Made by a program: the position numbers and the translations under genes. A DNA stretch of 64,000 bases, taken from contig NZ_KB889688.1 of the NCBI RefSeq assembly GCF_000372745.1, forward strand, positions 1-64,000, given 5' to 3'. The stretch is from Embleya scabrispora DSM 41855 (GTDB lineage: Bacteria > Actinomycetota > Actinomycetes > Streptomycetales > Streptomycetaceae). Under the pieces are notes generated by a model. It made no database searches and had not been told where the DNA came from. It worked only from the letters and a program-made list of their open reading frames with translations. Positions 54,312 to 64,000 of this stretch are shown here, piece after piece (positions within the stretch are counted from its first letter, which is position 1; every line of letters starts with the position of its first letter).

Positions 54312-55627
54312 CCGACGACCCCACCCGATGCCCGGCGCACGCGGTGCCGGCCGGACCCGAGTTGTTCTCGCGCGAGTTCATCGCCGACCCGTACCCGGCC
54401 TACGCGCACCTGCGCGAGTACGCGCCCGTGCACCGCACCACGCTGCCCAGCGGCGTCGAGGCATGGTTGGTCACCCGGTACGCGGACGCCAAGCAGGCGC
54501 TCGCCGATCAGCGGCTGAGCAAGGACCCGCGGCACTCGGAGGCGGCCTGGAAGCAGGGCAAGGTCGGGGTGCCCGGCGAACAGCGCTCCGGCGTCGGCGC
54601 GCACCTGCTCAACCTCGACCCGCCGGACCACACCCGGCTGCGCCGGCTGGTGTCGAAGGCGTTCACGCCGCGCCGGGCGGAGGAGTTCCGGCCTCGGATC
54701 CAGGCCCTGACCGACCGCCTGCTCGACGACTTCGCGCGCACCGGCGAGGCCGATCTGATCCACGACTTCGCGTTCCCGCTGCCCATCTACGCGATCTGCG
54801 ACCTGCTCGGGGTGCCCGAGGAGGACCAGGCGGACTTCCGGACCTGGGCCGGGATGATGATCCGGCACGGCTCGGGCCCGCGTGGCGGGGTGGCCCGGGC
54901 GGTGCGGCACATGCGCACGTACCTGGCGGAGTTGATCCATCGCAAGCGCGCGACCCTCACCGATGCGGACGACGACCTGATCTCGGGGCTGATCCGGGCG
55001 AGCGACCACGGCGAACACCTGACCGAGGACGAAGCCGCGGCAATGGCCTTCATCCTGCTCTTCGCCGGCTTCGAGACGACCGTCAACCTGATCGGCAACG
55101 GCCTGCTCACGCTGCTCACGCACGACACCGAGCGGCTCGCGGTCCAGGCCGACCCGACGCTGCTCGCGCCCACGGTCGAGGAACTGCTGCGCTACGACGG
55201 GCCGGTCGAGGTGGCCACGTGGCGATTCAGCACCACCGAGCTGGAGATCGGCTGCACGCGAATCCCGGCAGGCGAGCCGGTGTTGGTCGTCCTCGCGGCG
55301 GCCGACCGGGACCCGCGCCGATTCGCCGAGCCCGACCTGCTGGATCCGGCCCGCGCGGACAACCAGCACCTCGCGTTCGGGCACGGTATCCACTACTGCA
55401 TCGGTGCACCGCTGGCCCGGCTCGAAGGCCAGATCGCGATCGGCACGCTGCTGAGCCGGCTGCCGGACGTACGGCTTGCGCTGCCCGAGGACGAACTGCG
55501 CTGGCGCGGCGGGCTGATCATGCGGGGGTTGCAGCGGCTGCCGGTGACTTTCACACCGGAGACGCGCACGCCGGACGCGGGATCCGCGACAGCGGAATCA
55601 CCGGAAGCGGGATCGTCGGCGAACTGA
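54308..55627 (+). CDS. Cytochrome P450
   Basis: A 439-residue soluble bacterial P450. Seen: HLLNLDPPDHTRLRRLVSKA (C-helix), I-helix oxygen-activation motif LLFAGFETTVN, the K-helix ExxR in EELLRYDGP, and the haem loop FGHGIHYCIGAPLARLE with the thiolate Cys. After the catalytic domain there is an unusual Pro/Ala/Ser-rich tail of about 25 residues. The GTG 54308 overlaps the stop of the small membrane protein. No ferredoxin or reductase gene is near, so redox partners must be encoded elsewhere. Substrate unknown. Confidence 0.93.
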   Translation: MTDDPTRCPAHAVPAGPELFSREFIADPYPAYAHLREYAPVHRTTLPSGVEAWLVTRYADAKQALADQRLSKDPRHSEAAWKQGKVGVPGEQRSGVGAHLLNLDPPDHTRLRRLVSKAFTPRRAEEFRPRIQALTDRLLDDFARTGEADLIHDFAFPLPIYAICDLLGVPEEDQADFRTWAGMMIRHGSGPRGGVARAVRHMRTYLAELIHRKRATLTDADDDLISGLIRASDHGEHLTEDEAAAMAFILLFAGFETTVNLIGNGLLTLLTHDTERLAVQADPTLLAPTVEELLRYDGPVEVATWRFSTTELEIGCTRIPAGEPVLVVLAAADRDPRRFAEPDLLDPARADNQHLAFGHGIHYCIGAPLARLEGQIAIGTLLSRLPDVRLALPEDELRWRGGLIMRGLQRLPVTFTPETRTPDAGSATAESPEAGSSAN

Positions 55628-56312
55628 GCCGATCCCGCCGGGGTCGAAGGCGAGTCGGGATCGAAGGCGGGTGGAAATCGAACGCGGGTCCGGATTTCGG
55701 GCGACAGGTTCGTGTTCCGGCGCCTTCGCGCGAACACGGCGGCGGGCCGGTGGATCGTCATCCACCGGGCCGCCGCCGTACCTACCCCCGACTACCCTTC
55801 TCCCCGAGTCGCCCCCGACCCCCTCGTTTCATCGCCCCCGCGCGCGCTTCCCCGCCCCGCTTCCCCGCCCCGCTTCCTCTGTGCCCGTCCCGCGTTTCCC
55901 CCCACGCTTTCCCCCACCCGTCCCCCTGCGTTCGCTGCCCCCACGCTTCCCCGGCGTGTCACCCCTCGGCCGCCGCCGTCCGACCGTTCCGGCGTTACTT
56001 CCCCAAGACGCCTTCACGGTCATGAGCGAGGCCGTTCCCCCCACCCCGAGGGACCGGGGCTAGTCGTGCCCGGTCAGTGCGGCGAGTTCGGCGGGAGTGG
56101 GTCGGTCGGCACGATCGCGCGCCGCGCGCCGGCCGCCGATCGGACGAATGATGCACCTCATGCCCTGCTCCTGTTCCCCGAGGCGAACCCTTGCGGTTCC
56201 GCTCCCAACAGGGACTTGTCTACAGGCAGCCGTTCCCGGCACACAACGGGTGCTTGATACATTTGATCACTAAGAGTGAATCATGGCCATGAGATGGTCA
56301 AAGAGGTTTGTT
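55628..56312. other. Long convergent intergenic region with a pyrimidine-rich tract
   Basis: 685 bp between the ends of the P450 (plus) and marR (minus) genes, with no supported coding frame. A hairpin CGGTGGAT-CGTC-ATCCACCG (55748-55767) may end P450 transcription. 55790-55970 is strongly C/T-rich on the plus strand. The region 56040-56290 is unremarkable. Confidence 0.6.
55850..55871 (-). other. Predicted G-quadruplex motif
   Basis: On the minus strand four GGGG runs (complement of 55850-55853, 55855-55858, 55863-55866, 55868-55871) are separated by 1, 4 and 1 bases. This is a canonical four-tetrad G4 pattern within a long C-rich (plus) tract. Confidence 0.55.
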
Positions 56313-56807
56313 TCAGGCGTGGTTGTCGAACGGCGCGACAAGGGAACGCAAAAGCCCGGCGAGGGCCGCCTGCTGATCGACCGTCAGGCCGGCCAGAATG
56401 GCCCGTTCCTGGCCGAGCAGCTCGGCCATCGCCGCGTCGACCCGATCGCGACCGTCCTCGGTCAGCCGGACCAGCACACCGCGTCGGTCGTCCGGGTCGG
56501 GCAGTCGCAGCACCAGGCCCTTGGCGGCGAGGCGGTCGATCCGATTGGTCATCGTCCCGGAGGTCACCAGGGTCTGGGTGAGCAACTGGCCGGGCGAGAG
56601 CTGATACGGCGCGCCGTCCCGGCGCAGCGCGGAGAGCACGTCGAACTCCCACGGTTCGAGGTCGCGCGCGGAGAACGCGGTACGTCGGGCGCGGTCCAGG
56701 TGCCTCGCCAGTCGGGTGACCCGACTCAGTACTTCGAGGGGTTCGACATCGAGGTCCGGGCGCTCCCGCTTCCATGCCGCGACAAGCCGGTCGACCTCGT
56801 CTTTCAT
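56313..56807 (-). CDS. MarR-family transcriptional regulator
   Basis: A 164-residue winged-helix regulator. The core is WEFDVLSALRRDGAPYQLSPG, then TQTLVTSGTMTNRIDRLAAKGLVLRLPDPDDRRGVLVRLTE (recognition helix and wing); dimerisation helices lie at both ends. The opening VDRLVAAWKRERPDLDVEPLEV is typical of a large actinobacterial MarR clade. It is divergent from an ADP-ribosylglycohydrolase gene with an imperfect palindrome between them. Ligand unknown. Confidence 0.93.
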   Translation of the reverse strand: MKDEVDRLVAAWKRERPDLDVEPLEVLSRVTRLARHLDRARRTAFSARDLEPWEFDVLSALRRDGAPYQLSPGQLLTQTLVTSGTMTNRIDRLAAKGLVLRLPDPDDRRGVLVRLTEDGRDRVDAAMAELLGQERAILAGLTVDQQAALAGLLRSLVAPFDNHA

Positions 56808-56841
56808 GGGATCATTCTAGCGAGTCGTTCGATGCCGAGCC

Positions 56842-56855
56842 TCTTGATATCGAGA
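56842..56855. promoter_or_regulatory. Candidate MarR operator
   Basis: TCTTGATATCGAGA is a 14-bp palindrome with a single mismatch in the arms, 35 bp upstream of the marR start. It resembles TTGA-centred sites of MarR-type repressors and sits between the divergent marR and ADP-ribosylglycohydrolase genes. Confidence 0.5.
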
Positions 56856-56956
56856 TAAGACTGAGCAATATCCGACACTTTCCGGCGGATCCGAGCGGCT
56901 TCGAGCACCCGGGAAATCCCTGGCTCGAGCCGGGCCCGGCCGGCAGGGTGAGGCGC

Positions 56957-57916
56957 ATGAACCATAGCCGCCCGCACCGTACCCGACGCGTCGCGAACGC
57001 CGCTCGTGCCCTGCACGGACTCGCCCTCGGCGACGCCTTCGGCGAACAGTGGTTCTCCTACAAGGGCGCCGAAGCGACCCAGCGTCAGGCCCGCCGGATC
57101 GCACCCGAGGCCGAGCTCTGGTACTGGACCGACGACACCGCGATGGCGCTGTCCGTGCTGCGCGTCCTGCACCTGTGCGACGACGTCGATCAGGACGCAC
57201 TGGCCGCGCACTTCGCCGCGTCCTACACGGCCGACCCGCATCGCGGCTACGGTCCGTCGATGCACGGGGTGCTGCGCGCGATCCACGAGGGCGAGTCGTG
57301 GCGCGAGGTGACGCGCCGTCAATTCGAGGGCCAGGGCTCGTGGGGCAACGGCGCCGCGATGCGGGTCGCGCCGCTGGGTGCGTGGCACGCCGACGAGGAC
57401 CTCTCCTACGTCGCGGCCGAGGCCGAGCGCTCCGCCGAGACCACGCACGCCCACCCGGAGGCGACGGCGGGCGCGGTCGCGGTGGCGATCGCGGCGGCGC
57501 TGGCGACCCGCGGGCGGGACGAACCGGCCCCGGATCCGGTCGAGTTCCTGACCGAGGTGGCCGAGCACACACCGGAGAGCGACGTGGCCGCCGGCATCCG
57601 CACCGCATCCCGGCTGCGGGCCGACTCCTCGGTCCGCAACGCGGTGAGCGTGCTGGGCAACGGCACCCGGATCAGCGCCCCGGACACCGTCCCGTTCGCC
57701 CTGTGGACGGCGGCCCACCACCTGGACACTTTGGCCGACGCGCTGTGGGAAACGGCCCGGGGCATGGGCGACGTCGACACGACCTGCGCGATCACGGCAG
57801 GCGTGGTGGCATCGCGCACGGGTCTGGCCGACATCCACGATTCCTGGCTCACCGCCCGCGAGCCGATCCCGGGCTGGGTCGACACGGGCGGCGTGCGGCC
57901 GGCGGACCGGACCTGA
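56957..57916 (+). CDS. ADP-ribosylglycohydrolase-family protein
   Basis: A 319-residue all-helical di-magnesium hydrolase that removes ADP-ribose from proteins or nucleic acids. Signatures: ALHGLALGDAFGEQW, WTDDTAMAL (residues 57-65, metal ligands), QGSWGNGAAMRVAPLG, HAHPEATAGAVAVA, and GMGDVDTTCAITAGVVA, the second metal site. All expected ligands are present, so it should be active. ATG 56957 follows GTGAGG. It is divergent from marR. No ADP-ribosyltransferase gene is in the window, so its physiological target is unknown. Confidence 0.92.
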   Translation: MNHSRPHRTRRVANAARALHGLALGDAFGEQWFSYKGAEATQRQARRIAPEAELWYWTDDTAMALSVLRVLHLCDDVDQDALAAHFAASYTADPHRGYGPSMHGVLRAIHEGESWREVTRRQFEGQGSWGNGAAMRVAPLGAWHADEDLSYVAAEAERSAETTHAHPEATAGAVAVAIAAALATRGRDEPAPDPVEFLTEVAEHTPESDVAAGIRTASRLRADSSVRNAVSVLGNGTRISAPDTVPFALWTAAHHLDTLADALWETARGMGDVDTTCAITAGVVASRTGLADIHDSWLTAREPIPGWVDTGGVRPADRT

Positions 57917-58028
57917 AATCCGCGACCGACGTACGGCACCCGGAAGAGGTGCCGGACCGGCGCCGGGACGAACACCCGGTGCTCGGCACCCGCATCACGA
58001 TCGTGCCGAGCAGGGTCCCGGAACACAC

Positions 58029-58056
58029 CAAGGGCGGGCCGTTCGGCCCGCCCTTG
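58029..58056. terminator. Hairpin terminator
   Basis: CAAGGGCGGGCC (58029-58040) and GGCCCGCCCTTG (58045-58056) form a perfect 12-bp stem with a 4-base loop, between the ends of the ADP-ribosylglycohydrolase (plus) and mdh (minus) genes. Confidence 0.8.
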
Positions 58057-58186
58057 TTCGGCAACCAGCCGTCACCGTCGATCGATCGCCACCGCGACCG
58101 GGAACCGGCGAACGGTCCCCGGTCCCGGCCCGGGACGGGATCAGGCGGTCGGATCCCGCAGTCGGCTCAAGCGGCCGGATCCGGCG

Positions 58187-59371
<1,185 letters not shown>

Positions 59372-59408
59372 TCACCCACCGAACCCGATCGATCCCGGAG
59401 GGTGACTC

Positions 59409-60788
59409 ATGCACGCGTCGGACCCGGCCGAGCCGACCCGCGGGCCCGCCTCGGGCCCGCTCGGCGCATCGGCGACGGTCGACGCCGATGCGCCCGACCC
59501 GATCGACGTGGTCGCCCTCGGCTGGGTGGACAACGCCGGCATCACCCGGGTCAAGACGATCCCCTACGCACGCCTGGACGCGGTCGCCACGCACGGCGTG
59601 GGCTTCTCCCCCGTCTTCGACGTGTTCCTCGCCGACGACTCGATCACCGCCGGCACGCTGGTCGGCGGGCCGGCCGGCGATCTGCGGCTGATCCCCGACC
59701 TGGCGGCGCTGCGCCCGCTGGCCGCGCAGCCGGGCTGGGCCTGGGCGCCCGGCGACCGCTACACCCAGGACGGCGTGCCGTACGCGGGCTGCCAGCGCAC
59801 CTTCGCCCGGCGGATGGCCGCGCGTGCCGGGCTGCGCGGATTGTCGCTGCGGATGGGCTTCGAGGTCGAGTGGGTCACCGGCACCGAGGACTCGGCCGGC
59901 CGCTTCGTACCCGCCTTCCACAAGGCCGCGTACGGGATGTCCCGAGTGGTCCGGGTGTCCGGCCAACTGCGCGAGTTGACCCGCGCGCTCGCCGCCCAGG
60001 ACGTGAGCGTGTTGCAGGTGCACCCGGAGTACGCGGCGGGCCAGTTGGAGGTCTCCGTGGCGCCGGAGGACCCGGTCGGCGCGGCGGACACCACGGTGCT
60101 GGTGCGCGAGACGATCCGCGCGGTCGCCGCCCGGCACGGGCACGCGGTCACCTTCGCGCCCTGCGTGCTGCCCGGCGAGGTGGGCAATGGCGCCCACCTG
60201 CACTTCTCGCCGTGGCGCGACGGGATGAACCTGTGCCACGGCGGCGAGGGGCCGCGGGGTCTGACCCGCGAGGGCGAGGCGTTCCTGGCGGGCGTCCTGC
60301 GCGAATTGCCCGCACTGCTGGCCATCGGTGCCCCGGGGGCGGCCAGCCACCTGCGACTGGTGCCGGCGCAGTGGGCGGGCGTGTACCGCTGCTGGGGCCT
60401 GGAGAACCGGGAGGCGGCGCTGCGGCTGGTCACCGGGATGGCGGGCGAGCGGCAGCACACGGCGAACGCGGAGCTCAAGTGCTTCGACGCGACGGCCAAT
60501 CCGTACCTGGTGGTCGGCACGGTGATCGCGGCCGGGCTGGCCGGCATCGAGGACGGACTGCGGCTGCCGGTGGAGGTGCCGGGCGATCCGTCCGCGGCGG
60601 GCGGCGTACCCAGGCTGCCGGAGTCACCGGCCGCCGCGTTGGCGGCTCTGGAGGCGAGCGCGGTGCTGCGCGAGGCGCTGGGCGAGACGCTGTTCGACGC
60701 GATCACCGCGGTCCGCCGGGCCGAGATCGTCCGGGCCGCCGGGATGACCCCGAGCGAGATCGCCGGCGAGGCGCGCCGGCTGTACTGA
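59409..60788 (+). CDS. Glutamine-synthetase-like gamma-glutamyl ligase
   Basis: A 459-residue GS-superfamily protein. The N-terminal beta-grasp domain (IDVVALGWVDNAGITRVKTIP) is followed by the catalytic domain: GFEVEWVTGT (metal Glu), VLPGEVGNGAHLHFSPW (ATP/metal site) and the Arg cluster YRCWGLENREAALRLV. The late motif ELKCFDATANPYLVVGTVIAAGLAGIEDGL is where true GS usually has an Arg rather than this Lys. Changes around the ammonia and glutamate sites argue against glutamine synthesis. GlnA-like enzymes of streptomycetes ligate glutamate to polyamines or ethanolamine, and that kind of role is the best guess. Confidence 0.85.
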   Translation: MHASDPAEPTRGPASGPLGASATVDADAPDPIDVVALGWVDNAGITRVKTIPYARLDAVATHGVGFSPVFDVFLADDSITAGTLVGGPAGDLRLIPDLAALRPLAAQPGWAWAPGDRYTQDGVPYAGCQRTFARRMAARAGLRGLSLRMGFEVEWVTGTEDSAGRFVPAFHKAAYGMSRVVRVSGQLRELTRALAAQDVSVLQVHPEYAAGQLEVSVAPEDPVGAADTTVLVRETIRAVAARHGHAVTFAPCVLPGEVGNGAHLHFSPWRDGMNLCHGGEGPRGLTREGEAFLAGVLRELPALLAIGAPGAASHLRLVPAQWAGVYRCWGLENREAALRLVTGMAGERQHTANAELKCFDATANPYLVVGTVIAAGLAGIEDGLRLPVEVPGDPSAAGGVPRLPESPAAALAALEASAVLREALGETLFDAITAVRRAEIVRAAGMTPSEIAGEARRLY

Positions 60789-60839
60789 CGTGCCGTCGGG
60801 CCGAGGAAGGGCTCTCCCCTCGGCCCGACGTCCGCGAGC

Positions 60840-61220
60840 CTACGAACCGGTGCGCTTGGGCACCCACGGCAGATCGACGAGCGGATCGGGGATGCTCAGC
60901 CCCAGGAGCAGTACCGCGGCGCCGAAGAACAGCAGTACGCCCACGTCGGTGAACCGGCTGCGCACCGCCAGGACTCCCACGTCGGATACGAACAGCCGCA
61001 GTGTCGCGGCGACCAGGAAGGTGCCCGCGATCAGGACCGCGGCGATCCGGAAGCCGTCGAGCGCGGCGGTCAGCAGGGCCGCGATCAGGCAGGCGAAGAC
61101 CGCCATCGCGGGCCATTCCCGCAGCGGCCCCGGCCCGGCCGGCGAGGCACCGCCCTCGGGCAGGTAGGTGCCCGGCTCCTTCTTCCTGCCGTCCTTGCGT
61201 CGCCCCCGAGCCGTTGCCAC
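60840..61220 (-). CDS. DUF3017-type small membrane protein
   Basis: A 126-residue protein. A basic, Pro/Gly-rich N-terminus of about 35 residues precedes three transmembrane segments (PAMAVFACLIAALLTAALDG; IAAVLIAGTFLVAATLRLF; GVLLFFGAAVLLLGLSIP). Between the latter two is the loop VSDVGVLAVRSRFTDV, where I recall the family conservation. It lies downstream of folD on the same strand, the position of DUF3017 proteins in Streptomyces. Function unknown. Confidence 0.8.
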   Translation of the reverse strand: MATARGRRKDGRKKEPGTYLPEGGASPAGPGPLREWPAMAVFACLIAALLTAALDGFRIAAVLIAGTFLVAATLRLFVSDVGVLAVRSRFTDVGVLLFFGAAVLLLGLSIPDPLVDLPWVPKRTGS

Positions 61221-61359
61221 AGGGTCCCACCTCTCCTCATCCGGCGGCGCCAGGCATGACCGGGACCGCGTCGGCCCCGGACCCGGCGGGCGCGAGTCGC
61301 GGGTCGCGGGCGGACGCCCCCGATCGCGCGGCCCGGGCCCGGGGCCCGACGCGGTTCGA

Positions 61360-62217
61360 TCACAGACTGGTGACCTGCCGCTCGGCGGCCTCGATGACGT
61401 TGGTGAGCAACATCGCGCGGGTCATCGGACCCACCCCGCCGGGCATCGGGGCCACCCAGGCGGCCTTCTCGTACGCCTCCGGGTGCACGTCGCCGACCAG
61501 ACCGTGCTCGGTGCGGGTGATGCCCACGTCCAGCAGCACCGCACCGGGCTTGACCATGTCCGCGCTGATCAGGCCGGGCACGCCGGCCGCGGCGACGACC
61601 ACGTCCGCCTGGAGCACGTGGAACGGCAGTTCCTTGGTGCCGGTGTGGCACAGGGTCACCGTGGCGTTCTCGGTGCGTCGGGTGAGCAGCAGGCCGATCG
61701 GGCGGCCGACGGTGACGCCTCGGCCGATCACGCACACCTCGGCGCCGTTGATCTCGATGTCGTGCCGGCGCAGCAGTTCGACGATGCCGCGCGGGGTGCA
61801 CGGCAGCGGCGCCTCCTGGCCCAGCACCAGCCGGCCCAGGTTCGTCGGGTGCAGGCCGTCGGCGTCCTTGTCCGGGTCCATCAGCTCCAGGACCCGGTTG
61901 GCGTCCAGGTGCCTGGGCAGCGGGAGCTGGACGATGTAGCCGGTACAGGCCGGGTCCGCGTTGAGTTCGCGGACCACGTCCTCGACCTGCTCCTGCGTCG
62001 CGTCCGCGGGCAGGTTGCGCTGGATGCTGGCGATGCCCACCTGGGCGCAGTCGCGGTGCTTGCCGCGCACATACGAGTGGCTGCCGGGGTCGTCGCCCAC
62101 GAGCACGGTGCCCAGACCCGGCGTGATGCCTCGGGCCTTCAGTGCCTCGGCCCGAACGGCGAGTTCGGCTTTGATGGCGGTGGCGGTGGCCTTGCCGTCG
62201 AGGATCTGCGCCTTCAA
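61360..62217 (-). CDS. folD: Methylenetetrahydrofolate dehydrogenase/cyclohydrolase
   Basis: A 285-residue bifunctional folate enzyme oxidising 5,10-CH2-THF to 10-formyl-THF. Motifs: [14 protein letters not shown] (Tyr and catalytic Lys), [30 protein letters not shown], and the NADP site [16 protein letters not shown]. The C-terminal [14 protein letters not shown] is present. The start is an unusual TTG at 62217 ([12 protein letters not shown]), supported by AGGAGA six bases upstream. The TTG overlaps the TGA of the upstream gene (TTGA), so translation is coupled. Confidence 0.96.
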   Translation of the reverse strand: MKAQILDGKATATAIKAELAVRAEALKARGITPGLGTVLVGDDPGSHSYVRGKHRDCAQVGIASIQRNLPADATQEQVEDVVRELNADPACTGYIVQLPLPRHLDANRVLELMDPDKDADGLHPTNLGRLVLGQEAPLPCTPRGIVELLRRHDIEINGAEVCVIGRGVTVGRPIGLLLTRRTENATVTLCHTGTKELPFHVLQADVVVAAAGVPGLISADMVKPGAVLLDVGITRTEHGLVGDVHPEAYEKAAWVAPMPGGVGPMTRAMLLTNVIEAAERQVTSL

Positions 62218-64000
62218 GTTCTGTCTCCTGGTCCACGGTTTGGGGCCGGTCGCTGCGATTGTCCCGTATCCGTGCCGGCCGCGCGGCGGGCCCCGTACAG
62301 GAGCCGGGCCGGCGGGGCCAGGATGCGCCGCTGGACGAACTCGGGCAACTGCCGGGCGGGCAGTGCCTCGTTCGCCCGGGCGATCGTGCGACCCAGTCGC
62401 TTCAGGTGTTGGCGCAGTACCGGATACCCCCACAGATCCGGCTGTTCGGGCAGCACCGGAGAGCGGCGCTCCTCGGCGGCCGAGGCCAGTTCGGCCAGAT
62501 GGGCGTCCAGCCGGTCGAGGTCGTCCGCGGGGATCGGTTCGGGCGGCTCGGTGCGGTAGGTCTCCGGCGCGGTCATCAACCGGTAGCCGAGCCGCTGGGC
62601 GGTCACGATCGCGGGCCACAACCGCTCGGCGTCCAGTCGGCGGCCGGTGAATTCGCCCAGCGCCGCCTCGTACACGCTCCACAGGTCGAGCAGCTCGCGC
62701 CGGGCCGCCCGGCGGGTGCTGCCCCAGGCGCGGTCGTCCACGATCCGACCGGTGACGGTGGCCCGCAGCAGCAGCGCCTCGGCCCGGATGGTCCGGCCGA
62801 GTTGGCGCGGCAATCGGGTCGCGGACGCGCGCGGCCACAACACCAGGCTCGCGGTCAGGCCGACGGCCAGGCCCAGGACGGTGTCGATCACCCGGGTGGC
62901 GGCCAGGTCGCCCACGTGTGCACCGGGTTGGCCGGTGGCGGCCAGGAAGAGGCCGACGGGGGTCACGCACGCGGCGCCCACGGCCAGGTTGCGGGCGATC
63001 ACGGTCTGCGTCGCGCCGAACAGCAGCGCGACGGCGATCACCACGAGCCACGCGTTGGGCATCAGGTCGTGGAAGAACAGCGCGATCACCGCGACGCCGA
63101 CGAGCGTGCCGATCGCCCGTTGCAGCACCCGGCCGAAGTCGAGCACGACGTTGCCGCCCTGGAGCGCGGCGCCAGCCGCGATGGCCACCCACACCGGGTG
63201 CACCACCGGCAGCAGCGCGGCGGCCAGCGTCGCCGAGCCGACGCCCAGCCCGGTGCGCAGCGCGGTCGGCGGAACCAGGGAGGAGCGGTCGAACGCGGCG
63301 CGCATGCGCTCGCCGGCGGTGGGCCGTCGGCCCGGGATGATCTCGCCCTCCTTCACCGCCGGTTGGCCGGCCTCCGCGGCGGCGGCCCTGAGTACCGTGC
63401 GCAGGTAGCGTTCGGCGGCGGTCTCGGTGTCGGCGAGTACCGCGGGCATGACCGGGACCAACGTGGGCTGCCCGACCGCGCCGGCCAGTGCGCGCACGGT
63501 GTCCGCGATCTCCGGTGGCAGCGGCCGGGTTCGTTCCACGGCCAGCAGTTGTGCGGCCTGGAACAGGTCGAGCGCGCGCCGGCACAACACCCGCAGTCGA
63601 CGGGCCTCGCCGGTGCGCCGATTGCGCTTGGTGTCCGCGCGCAACACGCTCACCCACGCGCTGTGCACCGTCTCGGACGCGCGGTGTCGGGCGGCGTCGC
63701 TGGGCTGGTCGCCGATCGAGGCGAAGAAGTCGGCGAGCGCCTCGAAGCAGGCCGCCAGCGCCATGTGCTCGGGGTGGCGTGGGCGAAGCAGCCAGCCGGA
63801 CATCGACACCAGCCACGCGCCGGCGGCGCCCGCGAGCACCAGCGCGGCCCGCTCGGGGACCATGTCGGGTTGGTGCGGCAGGAAGGCGCCCATCGCGCAG
63901 ACCAGGGTGAACATGTACCCGCCGGGGCGGTCCACCTGCAGCGCGCCGCACAGGAAGGTGGCGACGGTGGCGACCAGGGTGATCACCGGCACGTACAGGA
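62214..64000 (-). CDS. FUSC-family membrane protein (N-terminus outside window)
   Basis: A partial gene; at least 592 residues are visible. It starts at or beyond the right edge (a GTG at 63992 is possible, but the family N-terminal helices would be missing). It shows the two-block layout of FUSC/aromatic-acid-exporter proteins: an N-terminal membrane block ([36 protein letters not shown]), a cytosolic helical part, and a second membrane block. The second block has [32 protein letters not shown] and [21 protein letters not shown]. It probably exports aromatic or similar small molecules. It is coupled to folD by a TTGA overlap. Confidence 0.85.
   Translation of the reverse strand, partial: LYVPVITLVATVATFLCGALQVDRPGGYMFTLVCAMGAFLPHQPDMVPERAALVLAGAAGAWLVSMSGWLLRPRHPEHMALAACFEALADFFASIGDQPSDAARHRASETVHSAWVSVLRADTKRNRRTGEARRLRVLCRRALDLFQAAQLLAVERTRPLPPEIADTVRALAGAVGQPTLVPVMPAVLADTETAAERYLRTVLRAAAAEAGQPAVKEGEIIPGRRPTAGERMRAAFDRSSLVPPTALRTGLGVGSATLAAALLPVVHPVWVAIAAGAALQGGNVVLDFGRVLQRAIGTLVGVAVIALFFHDLMPNAWLVVIAVALLFGATQTVIARNLAVGAACVTPVGLFLAATGQPGAHVGDLAATRVIDTVLGLAVGLTASLVLWPRASATRLPRQLGRTIRAEALLLRATVTGRIVDDRAWGSTRRAARRELLDLWSVYEAALGEFTGRRLDAERLWPAIVTAQRLGYRLMTAPETYRTEPPEPIPADDLDRLDAHLAELASAAEERRSPVLPEQPDLWGYPVLRQHLKRLGRTIARANEALPARQLPEFVQRRILAPPARLLYGARRAAGTDTGQSQRPAPNRGPGDRT

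Overview
This is a contiguous stretch of a very GC-rich actinomycete chromosome, most likely Streptomyces or a close relative in the Streptomycetales. The evidence is strong third-position G/C bias, frequent GTG starts, ATGA/GTGA/TGATG stop-start overlaps, long GC-rich hairpin terminators, and a gene set typical of a Streptomyces core (sdhCDAB, mutAB-meaB, mfd, glmU-prs, rplY, pth, rocD, trpS, dacA, mdh, folD). There is no transposase, integrase, CRISPR array, rRNA or replication origin. All starts, domains and names were read by eye; no database search was possible.

Layout. 1-4.5 kb: divergent LysR/MFS and HxlR/nitroreductase pairs, a 56-residue one-helix membrane protein, and two gene remnants, one from a monooxygenase of the ABM family. 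4.5-13.4 kb (minus): a nucleoside uptake and salvage operon (BMP-type lipoprotein, ABC ATPase, two permeases, cytidine deaminase, thymidine phosphorylase) preceded by an M20 amidohydrolase. 13.6-18.7 kb (minus): methylmalonyl-CoA mutase small and large subunits with the MeaB GTPase. 19.1-22.5 kb (plus): succinate dehydrogenase, whose substrate succinate is fed by the mutase through succinyl-CoA. 22.5-28.1 kb (minus): mazG, a SurA-like lipoprotein and mfd. 28.4-29.8 kb: an aldehyde dehydrogenase.

30.0-39.3 kb is the most individual part. A methyltransferase-like gene and a UDP-sugar 6-dehydrogenase on the plus strand face a tightly coupled minus-strand operon: Gfo/Idh oxidoreductase, SDR epimerase, DegT-type aminotransferase, NeuD/PglD-like acetyltransferase, second DegT aminotransferase, and a metallo-beta-lactamase/Rieske protein resembling the sugar N-acyl hydroxylases (CMAH/NamH type). 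A 51-residue C2H2-like zinc-finger microprotein lies between the two arms. The set reads as a pathway to an amino- or diamino-uronic acid nucleotide, possibly with an N-glycolyl group. No glycosyltransferase is present.

39.5-40.5 kb: a free-standing YwqJ-type deaminase with a SUKH-3 partner. 40.6-45.0 kb (minus): pth, rplY, prs, glmU and tRNA-Gln(TTG). 45.4-47.0 kb: acyl desaturase with a TetR regulator. 47.1-49.6 kb (minus): ornithine aminotransferase and a DDAH-like protein that appears to have lost its active site and carries a hexapeptide repeat. 49.9-52.6 kb: trpS, a 2H phosphoesterase and a YihY-like membrane protein. 52.8-55.6 kb: D-Ala-D-Ala carboxypeptidase, a small membrane protein and a cytochrome P450. 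56.3-57.9 kb: divergent MarR and ADP-ribosylglycohydrolase. 58.2-64 kb: malate dehydrogenase, a glutamine-synthetase-like ligase, a DUF3017-type membrane protein, folD, and a FUSC-family protein cut by the right edge.
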